The notes: generated by a model from the sequence alone, not told the origin. 64,000 nt of DNA from Candidatus Flexicrinis proximus (GCA_016712885.1 JADJQF010000002.1:1-64000), one strand, 5' to 3'. Shown: positions 37,235 to 48,100, counted from the first letter of the stretch. Made by a program: numbers and translations.

Positions 37235-37578
37235 ACTTTCCCCCTCAATTGCGTATCATTCGTCCCGACGCAATATTTGCACAGAAATCGCATTAGTTCA
37301 CGATAAAGGAGATAATATCGTGCTGTTTCTTTGGTGCGCCCTACGATCAACCTCCTTTATATTCAGCTTAATACTGATAGTGTTTAGCGTATTAATCTAT
37401 ATCTATTGAGCTCGACTTTGCATATGACAACGCTTCACAAATCTCGATCTCGTAGTGAACGCTATCAACGACTATCGGCGTCCTCGGACATCGACTTGTA
37501 ACAATAATGTTCGAAAGAACATTTTGATGGCTTCCCTTGAGCAGAGCCCTCAGAATGAAGATGTGCAAAGTCGAAATC
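37235..37578. other. AT-rich gap upstream of the collar gene
   Basis: About 340 bases are clearly AT-richer than the late operon. On the minus strand a short frame (37350-37231) ends with a TGA overlapping the collar ATG and contains CKYC, but it lacks a good start. A promoter for the collar and Rhs2 genes is expected here; I cannot fix its boxes. Confidence 0.35.
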
Positions 37579-37611
37579 AAAAAAAGCAAAAACCCCGGAA
37601 TGGTTCCGAGG
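37579..37611 (-). terminator. rho-independent terminator of the late operon
   Basis: On the minus strand the stem CCTCGGAA with TTCCGGGG (loop CCA) is followed by TTTTTGCTTTTTTT. It starts eight bases after the endolysin stop. The stem is one of the GGAATGGTTCC words (37597-37607). Confidence 0.85.
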
Positions 37612-37618
37612 CTTTGTC

Positions 37619-38890
37619 TTACAGCTCGCCGACCAACCGGATGATCTCAGCCTTGATTGCCTCGCGGTCAACCGGCTCCGGCGCAGGTAGCGCCTTCAGC
37701 TTCCAGGTGCCGCCATGCAGCGCCATCCAGCCGCCCTTGACCTGCTGGAAACCCAACACGCCATTCATGTTGACCTTCTCGGACAACACCTCGACCACCT
37801 CGCCGGGCTGCACGATCTTATAGACCTGTGCCATCGTGTTAGGGTTGGAGCGGACCTTCACGGCATCGCCTGCGAGCGTATACAGGCCCGGTGCGTAGCC
37901 GGTGTAGATGATCGGCGTAGTTGCCACGGTGTTAAATCCTTGTCTCATCATCGCGCGCGCACGCGCGAGTTGCAGGTAGTTGCTGAAGTCCCACTGCCCG
38001 CCATCGTTGATGGTGAACAGACAGATGCCGAGGATGTTGGGCCAGCGCTTGTAGAGCGTGTTCCATGCCCACTTCAGCTGGTCGGACATGGAGCGTTCTT
38101 TGTCGCCCACCTGCCAGGCGTTCATGGTGTTGCGAATCCACTCATGCTGGTGCTCGTTGCCGGGACGAGTAGCCCAACCCCACTCGCCGATCACGACCTT
38201 CGGCAGCTTGATCCCCCTTCGCTGTAGATGTTCCATCCACCAGATGAACCGGCCAAGCCGCCAGCGCTGCTCTTTCGGCACAGCCGCAGGCCACGTCTCA
38301 GGGCGGTTCAGGTCGAAGTTGCTGATGTCGTTGAAGACCGTGCCGCCCAACACGTACTCGTGCAGGTCGAGGATGTGATCCCCTGCGACGATCTCCCGCA
38401 CCATGTCGTCGAAGACAGAGTAATCGAGGTGGTTCTCGGGGTGGCCGTAGGAGTAGCCACCCACCGCGCAGCGCAGGCCGCGCTTCTTGGCCTCACGCAT
38501 GACGGCGATGTGCCAATCACAAGTGCGCTTCAGGTCGGAGTGGTTCGGCTCGTTGTTGGTCAGGAAGCGAACGTGGCTGCCGGCCAGCCCCATGTGCCGC
38601 TCGACCATGCCCACCGGATCGAGCCAAAGCTGCGTATTGTCCCCATCGTTACTGCCGGGTGCAGGCATCCACATCCGGTACGTGAACATCGTGCCCCACG
38701 TCCGGTCCTCACGCCAACCATACTTGCGGTCGAGCTCCTTGGCGTAGGCTTGCTCGGTCCCGTCGCGGTCGAAGAGCAGCATCGCGGCCGGCTTGCAGTC
38801 ACGGATATAGTTCTCCATGTGCTGCCGTAGGGCCGGTGAGCTATAGCTGAGGCTCCAGTTGTAGCCGACGCCGCGTGTGATCTCGCTCAT
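37619..38890 (-). CDS. glycoside-hydrolase-like endolysin with SH3 domain
   Basis: The 423-residue product looks like a clan GH-A TIM barrel: FLTNNEPNHSDL near residue 110 has the NEP acid/base motif, and KVVIGEWGWATR near residue 232 has the second glutamate. A bacterial SH3 domain follows at about 325-395 (DAVKVRSNPNTMAQVYKIV), likely binding the cell wall. A lysis role is inferred from its place at the end of the late operon beside holin and peptidase genes. It may cleave glycan strands or another wall polymer. Confidence 0.65.
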   Translation of the reverse strand: MSEITRGVGYNWSLSYSSPALRQHMENYIRDCKPAAMLLFDRDGTEQAYAKELDRKYGWREDRTWGTMFTYRMWMPAPGSNDGDNTQLWLDPVGMVERHMGLAGSHVRFLTNNEPNHSDLKRTCDWHIAVMREAKKRGLRCAVGGYSYGHPENHLDYSVFDDMVREIVAGDHILDLHEYVLGGTVFNDISNFDLNRPETWPAAVPKEQRWRLGRFIWWMEHLQRRGIKLPKVVIGEWGWATRPGNEHQHEWIRNTMNAWQVGDKERSMSDQLKWAWNTLYKRWPNILGICLFTINDGGQWDFSNYLQLARARAMMRQGFNTVATTPIIYTGYAPGLYTLAGDAVKVRSNPNTMAQVYKIVQPGEVVEVLSEKVNMNGVLGFQQVKGGWMALHGGTWKLKALPAPEPVDREAIKAEIIRLVGEL

Positions 38891-38906
38891 AGCTGCATGA
38901 CCAGTC

Positions 38907-39382
38907 TTATGATTTCCTGCTTGACCGAGGGAAGAGTGGATCAGCCAGGGCGATGACGTTACCGTTCACCACCCATGACATGATCTCATCGAATGACCAC
39001 GGGAGCGGGCCGGTGTCCTGCATTGGGTCCCATACACTGACGAGGCCGAACTCGACACGCCCATGCAGTAGCATGTAGTGGTTGCCGATGTAACCCGTGG
39101 TACTGCGCTTGGTGAGGGGATGAGGATGTGGCCGGCGTTCAGCATCGACTTGCACCAGTGCGGGTCACGATACTCGGCGTCAAGCGCGGGAACCTTATAG
39201 CTGCGGAACGCATTGATGAGGCGCGCGACGGATGTCACGCCATTGGGCACATTCTGAATGTCCTGATCTACCTGCGGGATGGTGTACTCTGTGCCGCGAT
39301 GCGCGTTGACGGCCATGACGAAGCAAGCGGGCGCACAGTCATTGGCGATGCCATTATTGTTCTGTGTGACGTGCTGGATCAC
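38907..39382 (-). CDS. C39-like cysteine peptidase, frame-disrupted
   Basis: GTG 39382 is preferred: a strong GGGGAGGTG precedes it, and the upstream extension is low in complexity. The first frame contains IANDCAPACFVMAV, the catalytic Cys helix of C39-like papain-fold peptidases. After about 39118 the continuation is in another frame and holds GNHYMLLHGR with the catalytic His and a later Asp-rich strand (VSVWDPMQ). Adding one G to the G4 run at 39116-39119 joins both halves into about 158 residues. It probably cuts peptide cross-links in the wall during lysis. Confidence 0.65.
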
Positions 39383-39426
39383 GCGGCCACCTCCCCTGCG
39401 ACCAGCTTGTCCAGCGCCGGATTGGG

Positions 39427-39819
39427 TCACTGTCCGCGTACCTCAACGACCTCTACGATGCCGGCGTCCTGCAAGCCTTCTCGGATGGCGGCTTCGATCC
39501 AGTCGGAGATTTCGTCAACGTCGATACGCGTAATGCCACGCAGTTGAAGGGCTTTCTGCACAGCGGCGACGGCATATTCCTTCTTGGACTCTGCCGTGTT
39601 GAGGATCAGTCCGATCAGACCGGACTGTTCGGCGGCCCGCACACTGACCTTGACGACCTCGCGCACGATGCCAAGCTGCCGCTCGGTCAGGCGCGCTTCG
39701 ATGTACTGCTTGCCCTTGCGGATCAGCAGCACAAGGAAGGTGATGAGCAGCGGCACGAGGACGTTGATCGCTTCCTTTGCCAGCGCAGCGGCGAATACCT
39801 GTAATTCGTCGGGAATCAT
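39427..39819 (-). CDS. LLH-type phage holin
   Basis: This 130-residue protein has one N-terminal membrane helix (NVLVPLLITFLVLLI). Then comes a basic helix, and the conserved LLH-holin pattern of a helix (VRAAEQSGLIG), an EKK-like segment (SKKEYAVAAVQ) and a C-terminal acidic helix (DEISDWIEAAIREG). Holins form membrane lesions that release endolysin. It overlaps the coiled-coil membrane gene upstream by ATGA-type coupling. Confidence 0.75.
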   Translation of the reverse strand: MIPDELQVFAAALAKEAINVLVPLLITFLVLLIRKGKQYIEARLTERQLGIVREVVKVSVRAAEQSGLIGLILNTAESKKEYAVAAVQKALQLRGITRIDVDEISDWIEAAIREGLQDAGIVEVVEVRGQ

Positions 39820-40280
39820 TCCGGGGTTTCTCCTTCATACTTTGCGAGGCGGCTTGCGAGGGACTTGTTTTCGAGTTCGTATTGAACCCTGAGAGAACGC
39901 TCTTGATTGAGCGACCTTTCCAGTTCGGTGCGGAGCGTTTCGCTGGCACTGTAGGCTCGCTCCCTTGCGTCTTGGTTGGCTTCCACCGCACTGAGCTTGG
40001 CGGAGAGCTCGTGGTAATTGGCCTTGATCTCGGCGTAGTCGCCCTTCAATTGGAAGACTTCATCTTGCAGCCGAAGCACGTCATTGGTCGCGCGCTGGTA
40101 CTTTTCATACAACTGAAACGTAGTGTCCTGTTCCAGCCGTTCGAGCTCCGACTTCCGTAGCGCAGTCGTGGCATCGATGTTCCTGCGTTCGGAGTCAACC
40201 TTATGTCGTTGTGATCGGGTGTAGATGATGTTGCCAATGGTGGCAATCGCCGAGATCAGGATGGAAAGCAAAACTTCCAT
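39816..40280 (-). CDS. membrane-anchored coiled-coil protein of the lysis cassette
   Basis: ATG 40280 follows GAGGA. The 154 residues start with one membrane helix (LLSILISAIATIGNIIY), then a long coiled coil (residues about 30-145). The layout resembles inner-membrane spanins or holin-associated proteins. Without a partner outer-membrane lipoprotein gene, the spanin role is only a possibility. Confidence 0.5.
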   Translation of the reverse strand: MEVLLSILISAIATIGNIIYTRSQRHKVDSERRNIDATTALRKSELERLEQDTTFQLYEKYQRATNDVLRLQDEVFQLKGDYAEIKANYHELSAKLSAVEANQDARERAYSASETLRTELERSLNQERSLRVQYELENKSLASRLAKYEGETPE

Positions 40281-40330
40281 GTCGATCCTCGGGGCTATGG
40301 GGGATGTGGAGTTCTGCGGGGGACTGTTAC

Positions 40331-40359
40331 ATTATACCCTAGAACTCCATGAGATAGAA
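40331..40359 (-). promoter_or_regulatory. possible promoter of the lysis genes
   Basis: On the minus strand a perfect TATAAT (40331-40336) lies 17 bases after TTCTAT (40354-40359), a weak -35. It is placed about 50 bases upstream of the first lysis gene and overlaps the end of the previous tail gene. Confidence 0.4.
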
Positions 40360-41025
40360 CGAGGTGGGCCTGACAGTGATCGTGTCTGAACTGTTCGCAA
40401 ACGTGGTCTTCATCTGCACTGTGGCCTCGCGCAGACCAACCGGCAGGTTCAGGATCGGCAGCGCGATGGTATTCTGAACGGAAATCTGCGTTGCGTTGCT
40501 GTAGTTTTGATGATTAGTCGATTCAACCGAAAAATAGGTATCGTCGTCCACACTGAATCGCACCGAATACTCGGTACGGCCAGCCGTGTGCGTGTTCTTC
40601 ACCTCAAATGCGGCACAGGCCAACACGCGCGGGCGGCGGAGCGTGATGTAGAGGGCATCCGAAATGTCCTTCCACGTCCCTACGTCGGTGGCGACCCAGT
40701 TGACAGGTACCGGAAATGTGGTCGCAACTGCGACCGATGTCATTTCGCCGTTGCCAAACATATCCTGCCGGGACATCGCTGCGCCGCGCACCGGATCAGT
40801 GAAGACTTCGCTGAGGCGCCAGTGCCGCGCGCCGGGGCTGCGGACAATCGTACACTGGTCGCCGGGGCGGACAATCCCGCGCGTGAGGATGGCTGTATAA
40901 CGCTGACCGCCGCACTCGACGATGGCACGCGGGCCGATAATCGAGACCACTTTGCCGGTGAGCGAGAAGTTCTTTCTCGTCTTGCGCTGGTGCTGGTCGA
41001 GAACGTCGTTGATCTTAGGGTTCAT
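40339..41025 (-). CDS. tail or baseplate protein, 228 aa
   Basis: The N-terminal 90 residues look like an OB-type barrel (SLTGKVVSIIGPRAIVECGG, then RGIVRPGDQCTIV). The C-terminal part is a beta-sandwich-like region. The gene overlaps its neighbour by 11 bases. It is the last structural gene before lysis, so a tail-tip or spike role is likely; no exact family. Confidence 0.55.
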   Translation of the reverse strand: MNPKINDVLDQHQRKTRKNFSLTGKVVSIIGPRAIVECGGQRYTAILTRGIVRPGDQCTIVRSPGARHWRLSEVFTDPVRGAAMSRQDMFGNGEMTSVAVATTFPVPVNWVATDVGTWKDISDALYITLRRPRVLACAAFEVKNTHTAGRTEYSVRFSVDDDTYFSVESTNHQNYSNATQISVQNTIALPILNLPVGLREATVQMKTTFANSSDTITVRPTSFYLMEF

Positions 41026-42202
41026 AGGGGTTGTGTCGTACCTCGAAACTCTGACTCACTTCGTTTTGTGCCCATGTCACGTTGAAGCCGCTCACGATGT
41101 ATCGCTCTCCATCTACCTCTATATCGTCTTCGGGCTCGATGAACGGGTTGAACTGCACGGTAAACGCTGCGCTCAGATAGGCCTCCAGCATCCGCAAGAA
41201 CGATGCCCGCGCCTCATCACGCACCGCTGCAAGCGTTAGCAAGAACGGGTTATTGATGAGCGTGAAGCGGTCGCCGAGCCGTTCAGCCCACTCGGTATTC
41301 ACGTAGTCCGACTCGACGTATGCGCCGACGACCCGGACATGCGGCTTGATCTGCGTCATATCGCGGCTGTACTCAATCTGGCCGGGAACGACATCACCCT
41401 TTTCGACTATCCACCCTGCCGGGAAGTTTGGCCCCCGGACGGCCCGGAACACGTAGACCGACTCATCGAATCGCAGCATCAGCTTGAGGTGCAGCCCGTC
41501 AATCGTTCGGCTAAGGCCACTGGCAGGCGCTTCGCCCGGATCGACCGTCAGCGGATCGGCCACCTCAGACGCGCCGCTGATATGGACATCGTTGTAGGTT
41601 GTCCCCGTGCGGAAGCCCACATAGTGGAACGGGTAGGCCGCCATCGACGTAGTGCGAACGTCGATTAGCGTGTCGATCAGCCTGTCGTCCATATAGAGCG
41701 AAGCGGTGATCCAGTATTCGTCCGACATGCTGCTAAAGCGCCGCTCGGTGAAGCATATCTCGTAGCGGTGGTTGCCGGACGGTGTAGCTTGCACGGTTGA
41801 ATACGACTGGCGAACATAGGATGCGCCGTTCAGTTCCCATAGCGTGAAGTCGATGTCGTCAAAGCCGAGCACATACGTTTCAAACGTTGTGCCGTCCCCT
41901 GACTTGAAGACTACACCTTCGAATCCCGCCGTGCCGGATGCGACGAAGCGCACTGAACGGTCGAACGAGCGGACTTGCATGACCTTCTCGCCACTGGACA
42001 CCGTGACGTCGCCATTGGCGATCGTGATTGTGCCAGCGGCCAGTGGGCCGTGCGTAGCCCAGTCGCTCGTGTCGTGTGACAGTTGGTTGTAGGCGGCGAA
42101 GTCATGCACATCGGCTGCCGACGCGGCTGCTTTGGCGGCGTTCTCAAGCGTGAGAAATGGCTCCCGCGACAATACCTGAAATGCACTGAAGAACATTGGC
42201 AT
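41015..42202 (-). CDS. tail-tip protein with lectin-like insertion
   Basis: The 395-residue protein has a concanavalin/LamG-like beta-sandwich around residues 55-210 (TAGFEGVVFKSGDGTTF, ITASLYMDDRLIDTL). The C-terminal half resembles tail hub proteins and ends with an FNVTWAQNEVSQSFEV strand. It probably belongs to the distal tail or baseplate and may bind host glycans. Confidence 0.55.
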   Translation of the reverse strand: MPMFFSAFQVLSREPFLTLENAAKAAASAADVHDFAAYNQLSHDTSDWATHGPLAAGTITIANGDVTVSSGEKVMQVRSFDRSVRFVASGTAGFEGVVFKSGDGTTFETYVLGFDDIDFTLWELNGASYVRQSYSTVQATPSGNHRYEICFTERRFSSMSDEYWITASLYMDDRLIDTLIDVRTTSMAAYPFHYVGFRTGTTYNDVHISGASEVADPLTVDPGEAPASGLSRTIDGLHLKLMLRFDESVYVFRAVRGPNFPAGWIVEKGDVVPGQIEYSRDMTQIKPHVRVVGAYVESDYVNTEWAERLGDRFTLINNPFLLTLAAVRDEARASFLRMLEAYLSAAFTVQFNPFIEPEDDIEVDGERYIVSGFNVTWAQNEVSQSFEVRHNPYEP

Positions 42203-42203
42203 G

Positions 42204-44720
42204 TTAGGCGATCCTTGAGAGTACGCCGACGAACCCGCGTTCAGGCACCTCTTCGGTCAGCGCCGTAAGCTGCGTCGGGTTGTCGTACAGGGTGTTCTGG
42301 CGGATGGTGTAAGGAAGGACTTGCGCGGTCGCCGTGACGACGCGGAACTGGCCGAGGCTCAGCAGAGAGTAGCGTCCGGTCACCAGCCCACAGCGAAACT
42401 CGACGCCGAGGATGCCCTCGCTACCGATGTTGACCGAGAACAGTGTGGTCGGCGTCCCGTCGCGCACTTGTATAAGGTACGCGGTCGTGCTGCCGCCGCT
42501 GGCCTCCTGATACCACGCATAGTAGTTTCGCTTGTCGATGGCGCGGAACACCACGCCGCCTGTCTCAGCCGCGCCGCGCGTCCCGCCGACACCGGCCTTG
42601 ACGATGCCGTTCCACAAGTTCGCGTCGAACGTCGAGAAGGCAATCGCCTCGCCGGACGAGGTCTGATATAGCTGTCCGTCCTGCGTGGACCAGTCGCCGG
42701 TCTGCACAGCGGTGTGGGCGAAGCCGCCGGCGTCGTCTTCAGGGTCTTCGGAGAACGAGTCGAGCCCGACCATTTGGCCGTCTGCCATCAGCGGCTCCGC
42801 TACGGCGAAGTGGTCGGTCATCCAACTGAACTTGTCCCGCGAAGACACGGTGATCACATCTTCGATAGTGTCATCACTCTGGACGTGCGAGTTGTCTGCC
42901 GTGTCGAGGTAGGTGGTCGCCATCAGAAACCAGTTCACGGTATCGGCGCTCACGTAATGATCGAATGCCACGAGGGAGTTGGTCGAGAGCACCGGGTCGG
43001 TCGCATAGAAGTCGTCGTCGTTGGCGATGGTGAAGCTGGCATCGACCATCTCGGAATGGTTCCGGCTGTAGTCCAGCAGCCGGTCGGTCAGGTCGGTCTC
43101 AACCGAGGCATCGACGGACGTACCGAACATCCGTGTCGGCACGCTGAACCATGCGTGGTTCGGCGAGAGCAGGACATAGCCGCTGTTCCATGCAGGCAGG
43201 ATTTCCGCAATCATATCGTTGGTCGGCGTGACGCCGCCGTACTCACCGCTCTGGATGTGCTGCGGCTTCGACCACGTGCGCCCGTCGATTGATGTGTACA
43301 GGCTCGTCATATAGGTCGGATCGACGTTGCCGAGCAGGGCTTCAGTCTCGGACGAATAGACCTTGTTCGCATCGTCGCTGTAGGCCATGACGTAAATCTT
43401 GCCGTTGATGACGGTGGCCGTGGCGTTCTTGATGATGCGCCGCGAGGCGTCGGGGGCGCGGTCGATGATGACCGGATCACCATAGACCCCGTTCTTGTAC
43501 GCGATGCAGATGAGCGCCGTCGCGTTGTAGAAGTAGGTCTTGAGTTCGCCGCTCTCGAACCGCTGCGTCAGATCGCCGGGTACTTGGCTGGTGAAGAATA
43601 TCAGGTCGCGCTCACTGTCATTCGGATCGGTGACGACCTCAAACGATTGCGGCTTATACGTCCAGTAGATGTCCGATGTCGCCCACGTCCATGTCGAGAG
43701 CGTTGCGTCGGTGCGGACAGCGCGGTGAAGCTGCCAAACGTTCGTATCGTAGCGGCGGTAGAAAGCATAGACGCGCGTCGGATTGGCGACCGGCGAGGCC
43801 GCCCATTCGTAGCTCTGCCCTGTCGAGGTGGTAATGTCCATCATCTCGACCTCGGCCACCTCGAGATGTGTGCCGCCGTTGATACGCTCCCAACGGATGC
43901 GCCACTGTGTCGCGGTTGCGCCGTTGGCGAAGTCGTACACGCGCTGCTCTCCGGGCTTCCAGCCCTTCTGCGACTTGATGGTAACGAGGTCAACATAGCC
44001 TGCGCCGTTGTGGTACTGGATGGTGAACCGGCGCGGTGTGTTCTTCGAGGCTGTCGTGAAATCGCTATCGCCGGAAACCCAGTCGCGCACGCGAACTGTG
44101 ACACGACGAATAACGCGCGTCGAGGCGTGGGTATACTGAAGCGTCGGCGATGTGCCAGCCACCCATGCAATCTTGTAGTAGGTGCTGCTGCTGTTGTCGA
44201 AGGCGTTGGTACCGGGATTAACCGGCGCACCGCTGGTCACGACTGAACCGCCCGTGCAGCGGTCAGCGCTGTACGCAGATGCCGTCTGAGTGTTCGCGTG
44301 CGCGGCGGGCGCAGCAATTGGCCCGACCCAACCCGACCATGCGCTGCCGCCGGTAGCGCGGCGATTTGTGTAGATACCCAGTTCGGTGCAGCGGAGCGCG
44401 TGCTGCGCCGTGCCGTCCGTACACATCGCCGGTCGGTTCACACCCGTTCGGCTGGTCGGGATGAACGTCGCGCTTTCAGTCGTCCAACTGCCGCCTGCCG
44501 CTGCGCAATAGCGCAGCGTGTTCCCATGCCAGTGATAGATACGATTATTGTAGTAGAGGGCGTCATAGAGCGGCGTCGAAAGCGCGGCATTGACACCGAA
44601 GTGCGCGCCGTACTTCGGCCACCAACGACGGGCAACCACCTTGAGGTGCTTTTCCCCGTCGAATGTGTTGAGCGCATTGTAGACGGGAGCGGTGAGACCG
44701 CTCTCGGATTGAATGATCAT
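42204..44720 (-). CDS. large tail-tip protein with F5/8-type-C domain
   Basis: The 838-residue product starts at an ATG overlapping the previous stop. Residues about 165-310 match a discoidin/F5-8C domain (NAFDNSSSTYYKIAW, RRFTIQYHNGAGYVDLV, RIRWERINGGTHLEVAEVEM), a carbohydrate- or lipid-binding module. The middle looks like BNR/sialidase-type propeller blades (YTSIDGRTWSKPQHI). The C-terminal part has another beta-sandwich (VVFRAIDKRNYYAWYQ). A receptor-binding tail protein is likely. Confidence 0.65.
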   Translation of the reverse strand: MIIQSESGLTAPVYNALNTFDGEKHLKVVARRWWPKYGAHFGVNAALSTPLYDALYYNNRIYHWHGNTLRYCAAAGGSWTTESATFIPTSRTGVNRPAMCTDGTAQHALRCTELGIYTNRRATGGSAWSGWVGPIAAPAAHANTQTASAYSADRCTGGSVVTSGAPVNPGTNAFDNSSSTYYKIAWVAGTSPTLQYTHASTRVIRRVTVRVRDWVSGDSDFTTASKNTPRRFTIQYHNGAGYVDLVTIKSQKGWKPGEQRVYDFANGATATQWRIRWERINGGTHLEVAEVEMMDITTSTGQSYEWAASPVANPTRVYAFYRRYDTNVWQLHRAVRTDATLSTWTWATSDIYWTYKPQSFEVVTDPNDSERDLIFFTSQVPGDLTQRFESGELKTYFYNATALICIAYKNGVYGDPVIIDRAPDASRRIIKNATATVINGKIYVMAYSDDANKVYSSETEALLGNVDPTYMTSLYTSIDGRTWSKPQHIQSGEYGGVTPTNDMIAEILPAWNSGYVLLSPNHAWFSVPTRMFGTSVDASVETDLTDRLLDYSRNHSEMVDASFTIANDDDFYATDPVLSTNSLVAFDHYVSADTVNWFLMATTYLDTADNSHVQSDDTIEDVITVSSRDKFSWMTDHFAVAEPLMADGQMVGLDSFSEDPEDDAGGFAHTAVQTGDWSTQDGQLYQTSSGEAIAFSTFDANLWNGIVKAGVGGTRGAAETGGVVFRAIDKRNYYAWYQEASGGSTTAYLIQVRDGTPTTLFSVNIGSEGILGVEFRCGLVTGRYSLLSLGQFRVVTATAQVLPYTIRQNTLYDNPTQLTALTEEVPERGFVGVLSRIA

Positions 44721-45163
44721 AGTGAGGCATCCCTTAGTTCAATGGCGACGTAGCCCTTCGGCATCTTCGGCCCCGTCTCCGACGATAGCGCCCCGACTGT
44801 TTCGAGGAAGCAGGTCTTGTAGCCGGTGTTGTGCGCGGTGGCGTCGTGATAGTGGTCATGCAGGTAGACGATCTCCCCCTGCATATTCTTGATCCGCTGC
44901 CACCGTTGCATCAGGCTCTCCCCCTGTTCCTGTTGCAAGATCAAGGTGTAGCGAAAGTCGGTGAGGCGCACCTTCGCGCCGGCGTTCTTGGCAACGAAGG
45001 TGCGCAGCTTGGAATTGAGCGACCGCATGACCGTGATGAACATGACGGGGACTTCCTCGCGTCCGTTCTCAGCCAAGGTCTTGTAGGTGTGCAGCAGCAC
45101 TCCGTTGGTGACATTGGACAGGGTGCTGCTCAGGTGAATGTGGTCGTTGAGGGTGACTGCCAT
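44717..45163 (-). CDS. small tail protein, 148 aa
   Basis: This follows the tape-measure gene at once. Its strand-rich sequence (VTLNDHIHLSSTLSNVTNG, HDHYHDATAHNTGYKTCF) suggests a distal-tail or tail-terminator beta-sandwich. No family recognised. It overlaps the following gene by ATGA. Confidence 0.55.
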   Translation of the reverse strand: MAVTLNDHIHLSSTLSNVTNGVLLHTYKTLAENGREEVPVMFITVMRSLNSKLRTFVAKNAGAKVRLTDFRYTLILQQEQGESLMQRWQRIKNMQGEIVYLHDHYHDATAHNTGYKTCFLETVGALSSETGPKMPKGYVAIELRDASL

Positions 45164-45165
45164 GA

Positions 45166-48100
45166 TTACGTCCTTACGCGGGTTTCAATTGCGGAGAGAT
45201 ATTCGCCGAGGTCAACCTTGCCGGTGGCGGTATTGATCGTGGCGTTGATCTGTGCCGGGGATTTCTTGGCGATGATCTTGAGCAGCGCGATCACTTCGGC
45301 AACCAGCGCGTCGGAATGGTTCCCACCGCCGCCCGCAGCCGCAGCACCGGCGAAGAACGCCTCGGTCGTGCGGTTGTTCAGGACAGCCACGCTCGTATCG
45401 GTAGTCACCAGTTCGCGCCCGAACTCACCGACCGTAAACGTCCCCTTACGCACCCCACCCGTCGCACTCGGTCTGTCGGGGGTAATCTCCGGCGTGCCGT
45501 CGCCGCGTGTACCCCCTGCGGCGAACTGCGCCTTGAGACGGTTGATAAAGTCCACGGCGGTTGCAATCGCTTCGTCGAAGCCGAGGCGGAACTTCTCGGA
45601 CACCGACTTCCAGCCCATCGCCAGCGCTTCCTGATTCTTGCGGTTCTGCTCCATGTCGATTGCGGCCTGCATCGCCACGCCGAGCGAAGCCATCTGGTAG
45701 TTGTAGTTGATCTGTGCTTCCTGACGGTCGATCAGGCGGCGCTGATCTTCTAGCGCCCACTTCTCCTGCATCCACTGGCCTTCGAGCTCGTGGTCTTGCC
45801 GCTGACGGGCCATGCGTTCTTCTTCCAGCGCCATGCGCGCCAGGAAGTGCCGCTTGTCCATCTGCATTTCTTCTTTGTTGTGCTTGACCGTTTCCTTGAA
45901 GTGTTCCTTCTCACGCTTGAAGCGTTCGTCCTGCCACTTGGCTTCCTCGGCGAAGCGGTCTTCCTGCTTGTCACGCTGGTTCTGATCCAGGCTGAAGCGG
46001 ATGTTGGAGCGGTCTTTCTCGCGCATCAGGTCAATCTTCTGCCGGCCACGCGCATAGCGGATGTTCCGGTCGAAGTCCTGCTGTTGCCAGCCGAACTCCA
46101 GTTCGCCACGGGCGCGTTCCATCTGCATGTCGGACTGTGCCCATCCGCGTTGTGTCAGGCTGATCTGGCGACCGATGTTCATCTCCCGGCGCTGGTACTT
46201 GTTCTGCTTCAGCATCCAGTTCCAGCCCATGTCGAATTTCTCCATGTACTGGCTGATCTGGAGTTCCTTGTTCTTGTCGGCGAAGTCGAGCTCCTGCCCC
46301 TGACGGTTGTACTGGTACTGCTGCTGTTCGCGCGAGATACGGGTCATGGCGTCGTCGATCTGCCATTTGCCCATGCCGTTCCCGCCATTGATGCCGTGAC
46401 CTACGGCCTTGCCTACATCCCCGCCGAGTGCGAAGCCCTGTGCGTCGAGGCCGGTGTAGCCGCCAGAGGTGAACGCCCAACCCGTCCGGGCTGATGCCGC
46501 TTGGATGCCGTAGCTTGCCATCTGCGCGCGGTAAGAGATCTGATGCGCCTGGTTCTGCAGGCCCCATGAGCCGAGACGTATGTCTTGGTTGGTCTGTGCG
46601 AAGAACGCCTTGCCCTCAGCGCTGGACTCGTTGTTCCAGAAGTTCGAGATTGCGCTGTACTGGTTGTCGTCCAGCCCGAAGGTTGTGGACGCGAGGCCGT
46701 TGCGAAGGTCGATCTGGTTCCACGCTGCAGGCGCACCCGGAGCCATCGCGTAGGCACGCGACTGTGCCACCGGATCGCCGGCCAGCGCGTTCTGCAGAGT
46801 GGTCGCCGGTGCGAACCCCATATCGGCGATGCCCATGATGCTAGTGAGGTTTGCGGCCGTATTGAACGACGTAGTACGCATCGCGTACTGCTCGAACAGA
46901 CCCGCCGACTGACCGACCAGGCTGCTGTACTGATACCCTGCACGCAGCTTCGCAGGGTCAATCGCTGCGCCACCGGAGAACTCGTCGATCATGGCGCTGA
47001 GGCGCTGCCCCTGCGGCAGACCTGAGAGGTCTTGGTTCAGCGAGAGCGCCATCTGACCGATAGCGCCGAACGCCTTGCCGTTCATCATCTCAGCGATCTT
47101 GGCGCTGTTGGCGGCCTCCGGCGTGTATTCCCCGATGTCGATAGCACCGATGCCTTGCAGCCCCGCAGCGAACGCGAGCGGGTTGGCGCTGGCTGCGATG
47201 CCGATACGCGATTGGACGCCCGACATTGAGGCGGCGAATGCTTCGGGCGATGCACCGATCAGACCGGTGCTATACGTCGGAACCATTCCGGGCACAGCCG
47301 AGAGCGCCGACTGGTACATGCTGCCCATCGTCGACGCCTGCTGGCTGAAGCGACCGATGTCGAGCGGGTTGCCTGAAGCATCTACCCGCGTGATGAGGCT
47401 TGCACCCAAGTTGCCCAGTGCGGGGTTCATCGCCTTCAATTGCTGCGCAGTCTGGTAGCCGCCCGCCTGTGCCATGTAGACCGACATGCGGTTCTGCACT
47501 TGATCGGCGGTCTCGTCCTGAAGGATGAAGGGGGCAGACATCTCACTCAGGCCCGACGCGCGAAGCAGCGGGTTCAGCTGTTCGGCGATCCCGGACATCT
47601 GCGTGAGCATCTTTTCAGCCTGACCGAATGCATCACGGTCGGTCATGTCGCGCAGGTCTTCGAGCTTATCCCACACGTTAGGATCGTTGGGGAACGCCTG
47701 CGCGACTTGCGGATAGAGCGAGCCGGCAGCGAGACTCTGCTGCGTGACCTGAGAGAGCTTGCTGTAGGTGAATGACCCGTCGTTGATCGACTTGGCGAGG
47801 TAGTCACCGACACCGCCCAGTGCGAGAGCACCGCTGCGCGGGTCAGCGATCGAGAGCTGCGCGACCTGACCGAACGCTTGCGCCTCGGCCTCCTGGAAGG
47901 CAATCGTGTCCTGTGTCGTGCCGCGTTCACGCGAAGCGAAGGTCTGCCAGTCGTACTTGTAGTCCGGCATCGACGCCTGTTCAAACAGGTTGTTGAACTG
48001 CGCGCCGTATTCTAGGCTGCGGCCGATGCGGCTGGTGACGCCCGCCACCGACGTGCCCGGCGCGAGGTTGGTAATGAAGTCGCCGATGGACTTGAGCGGC

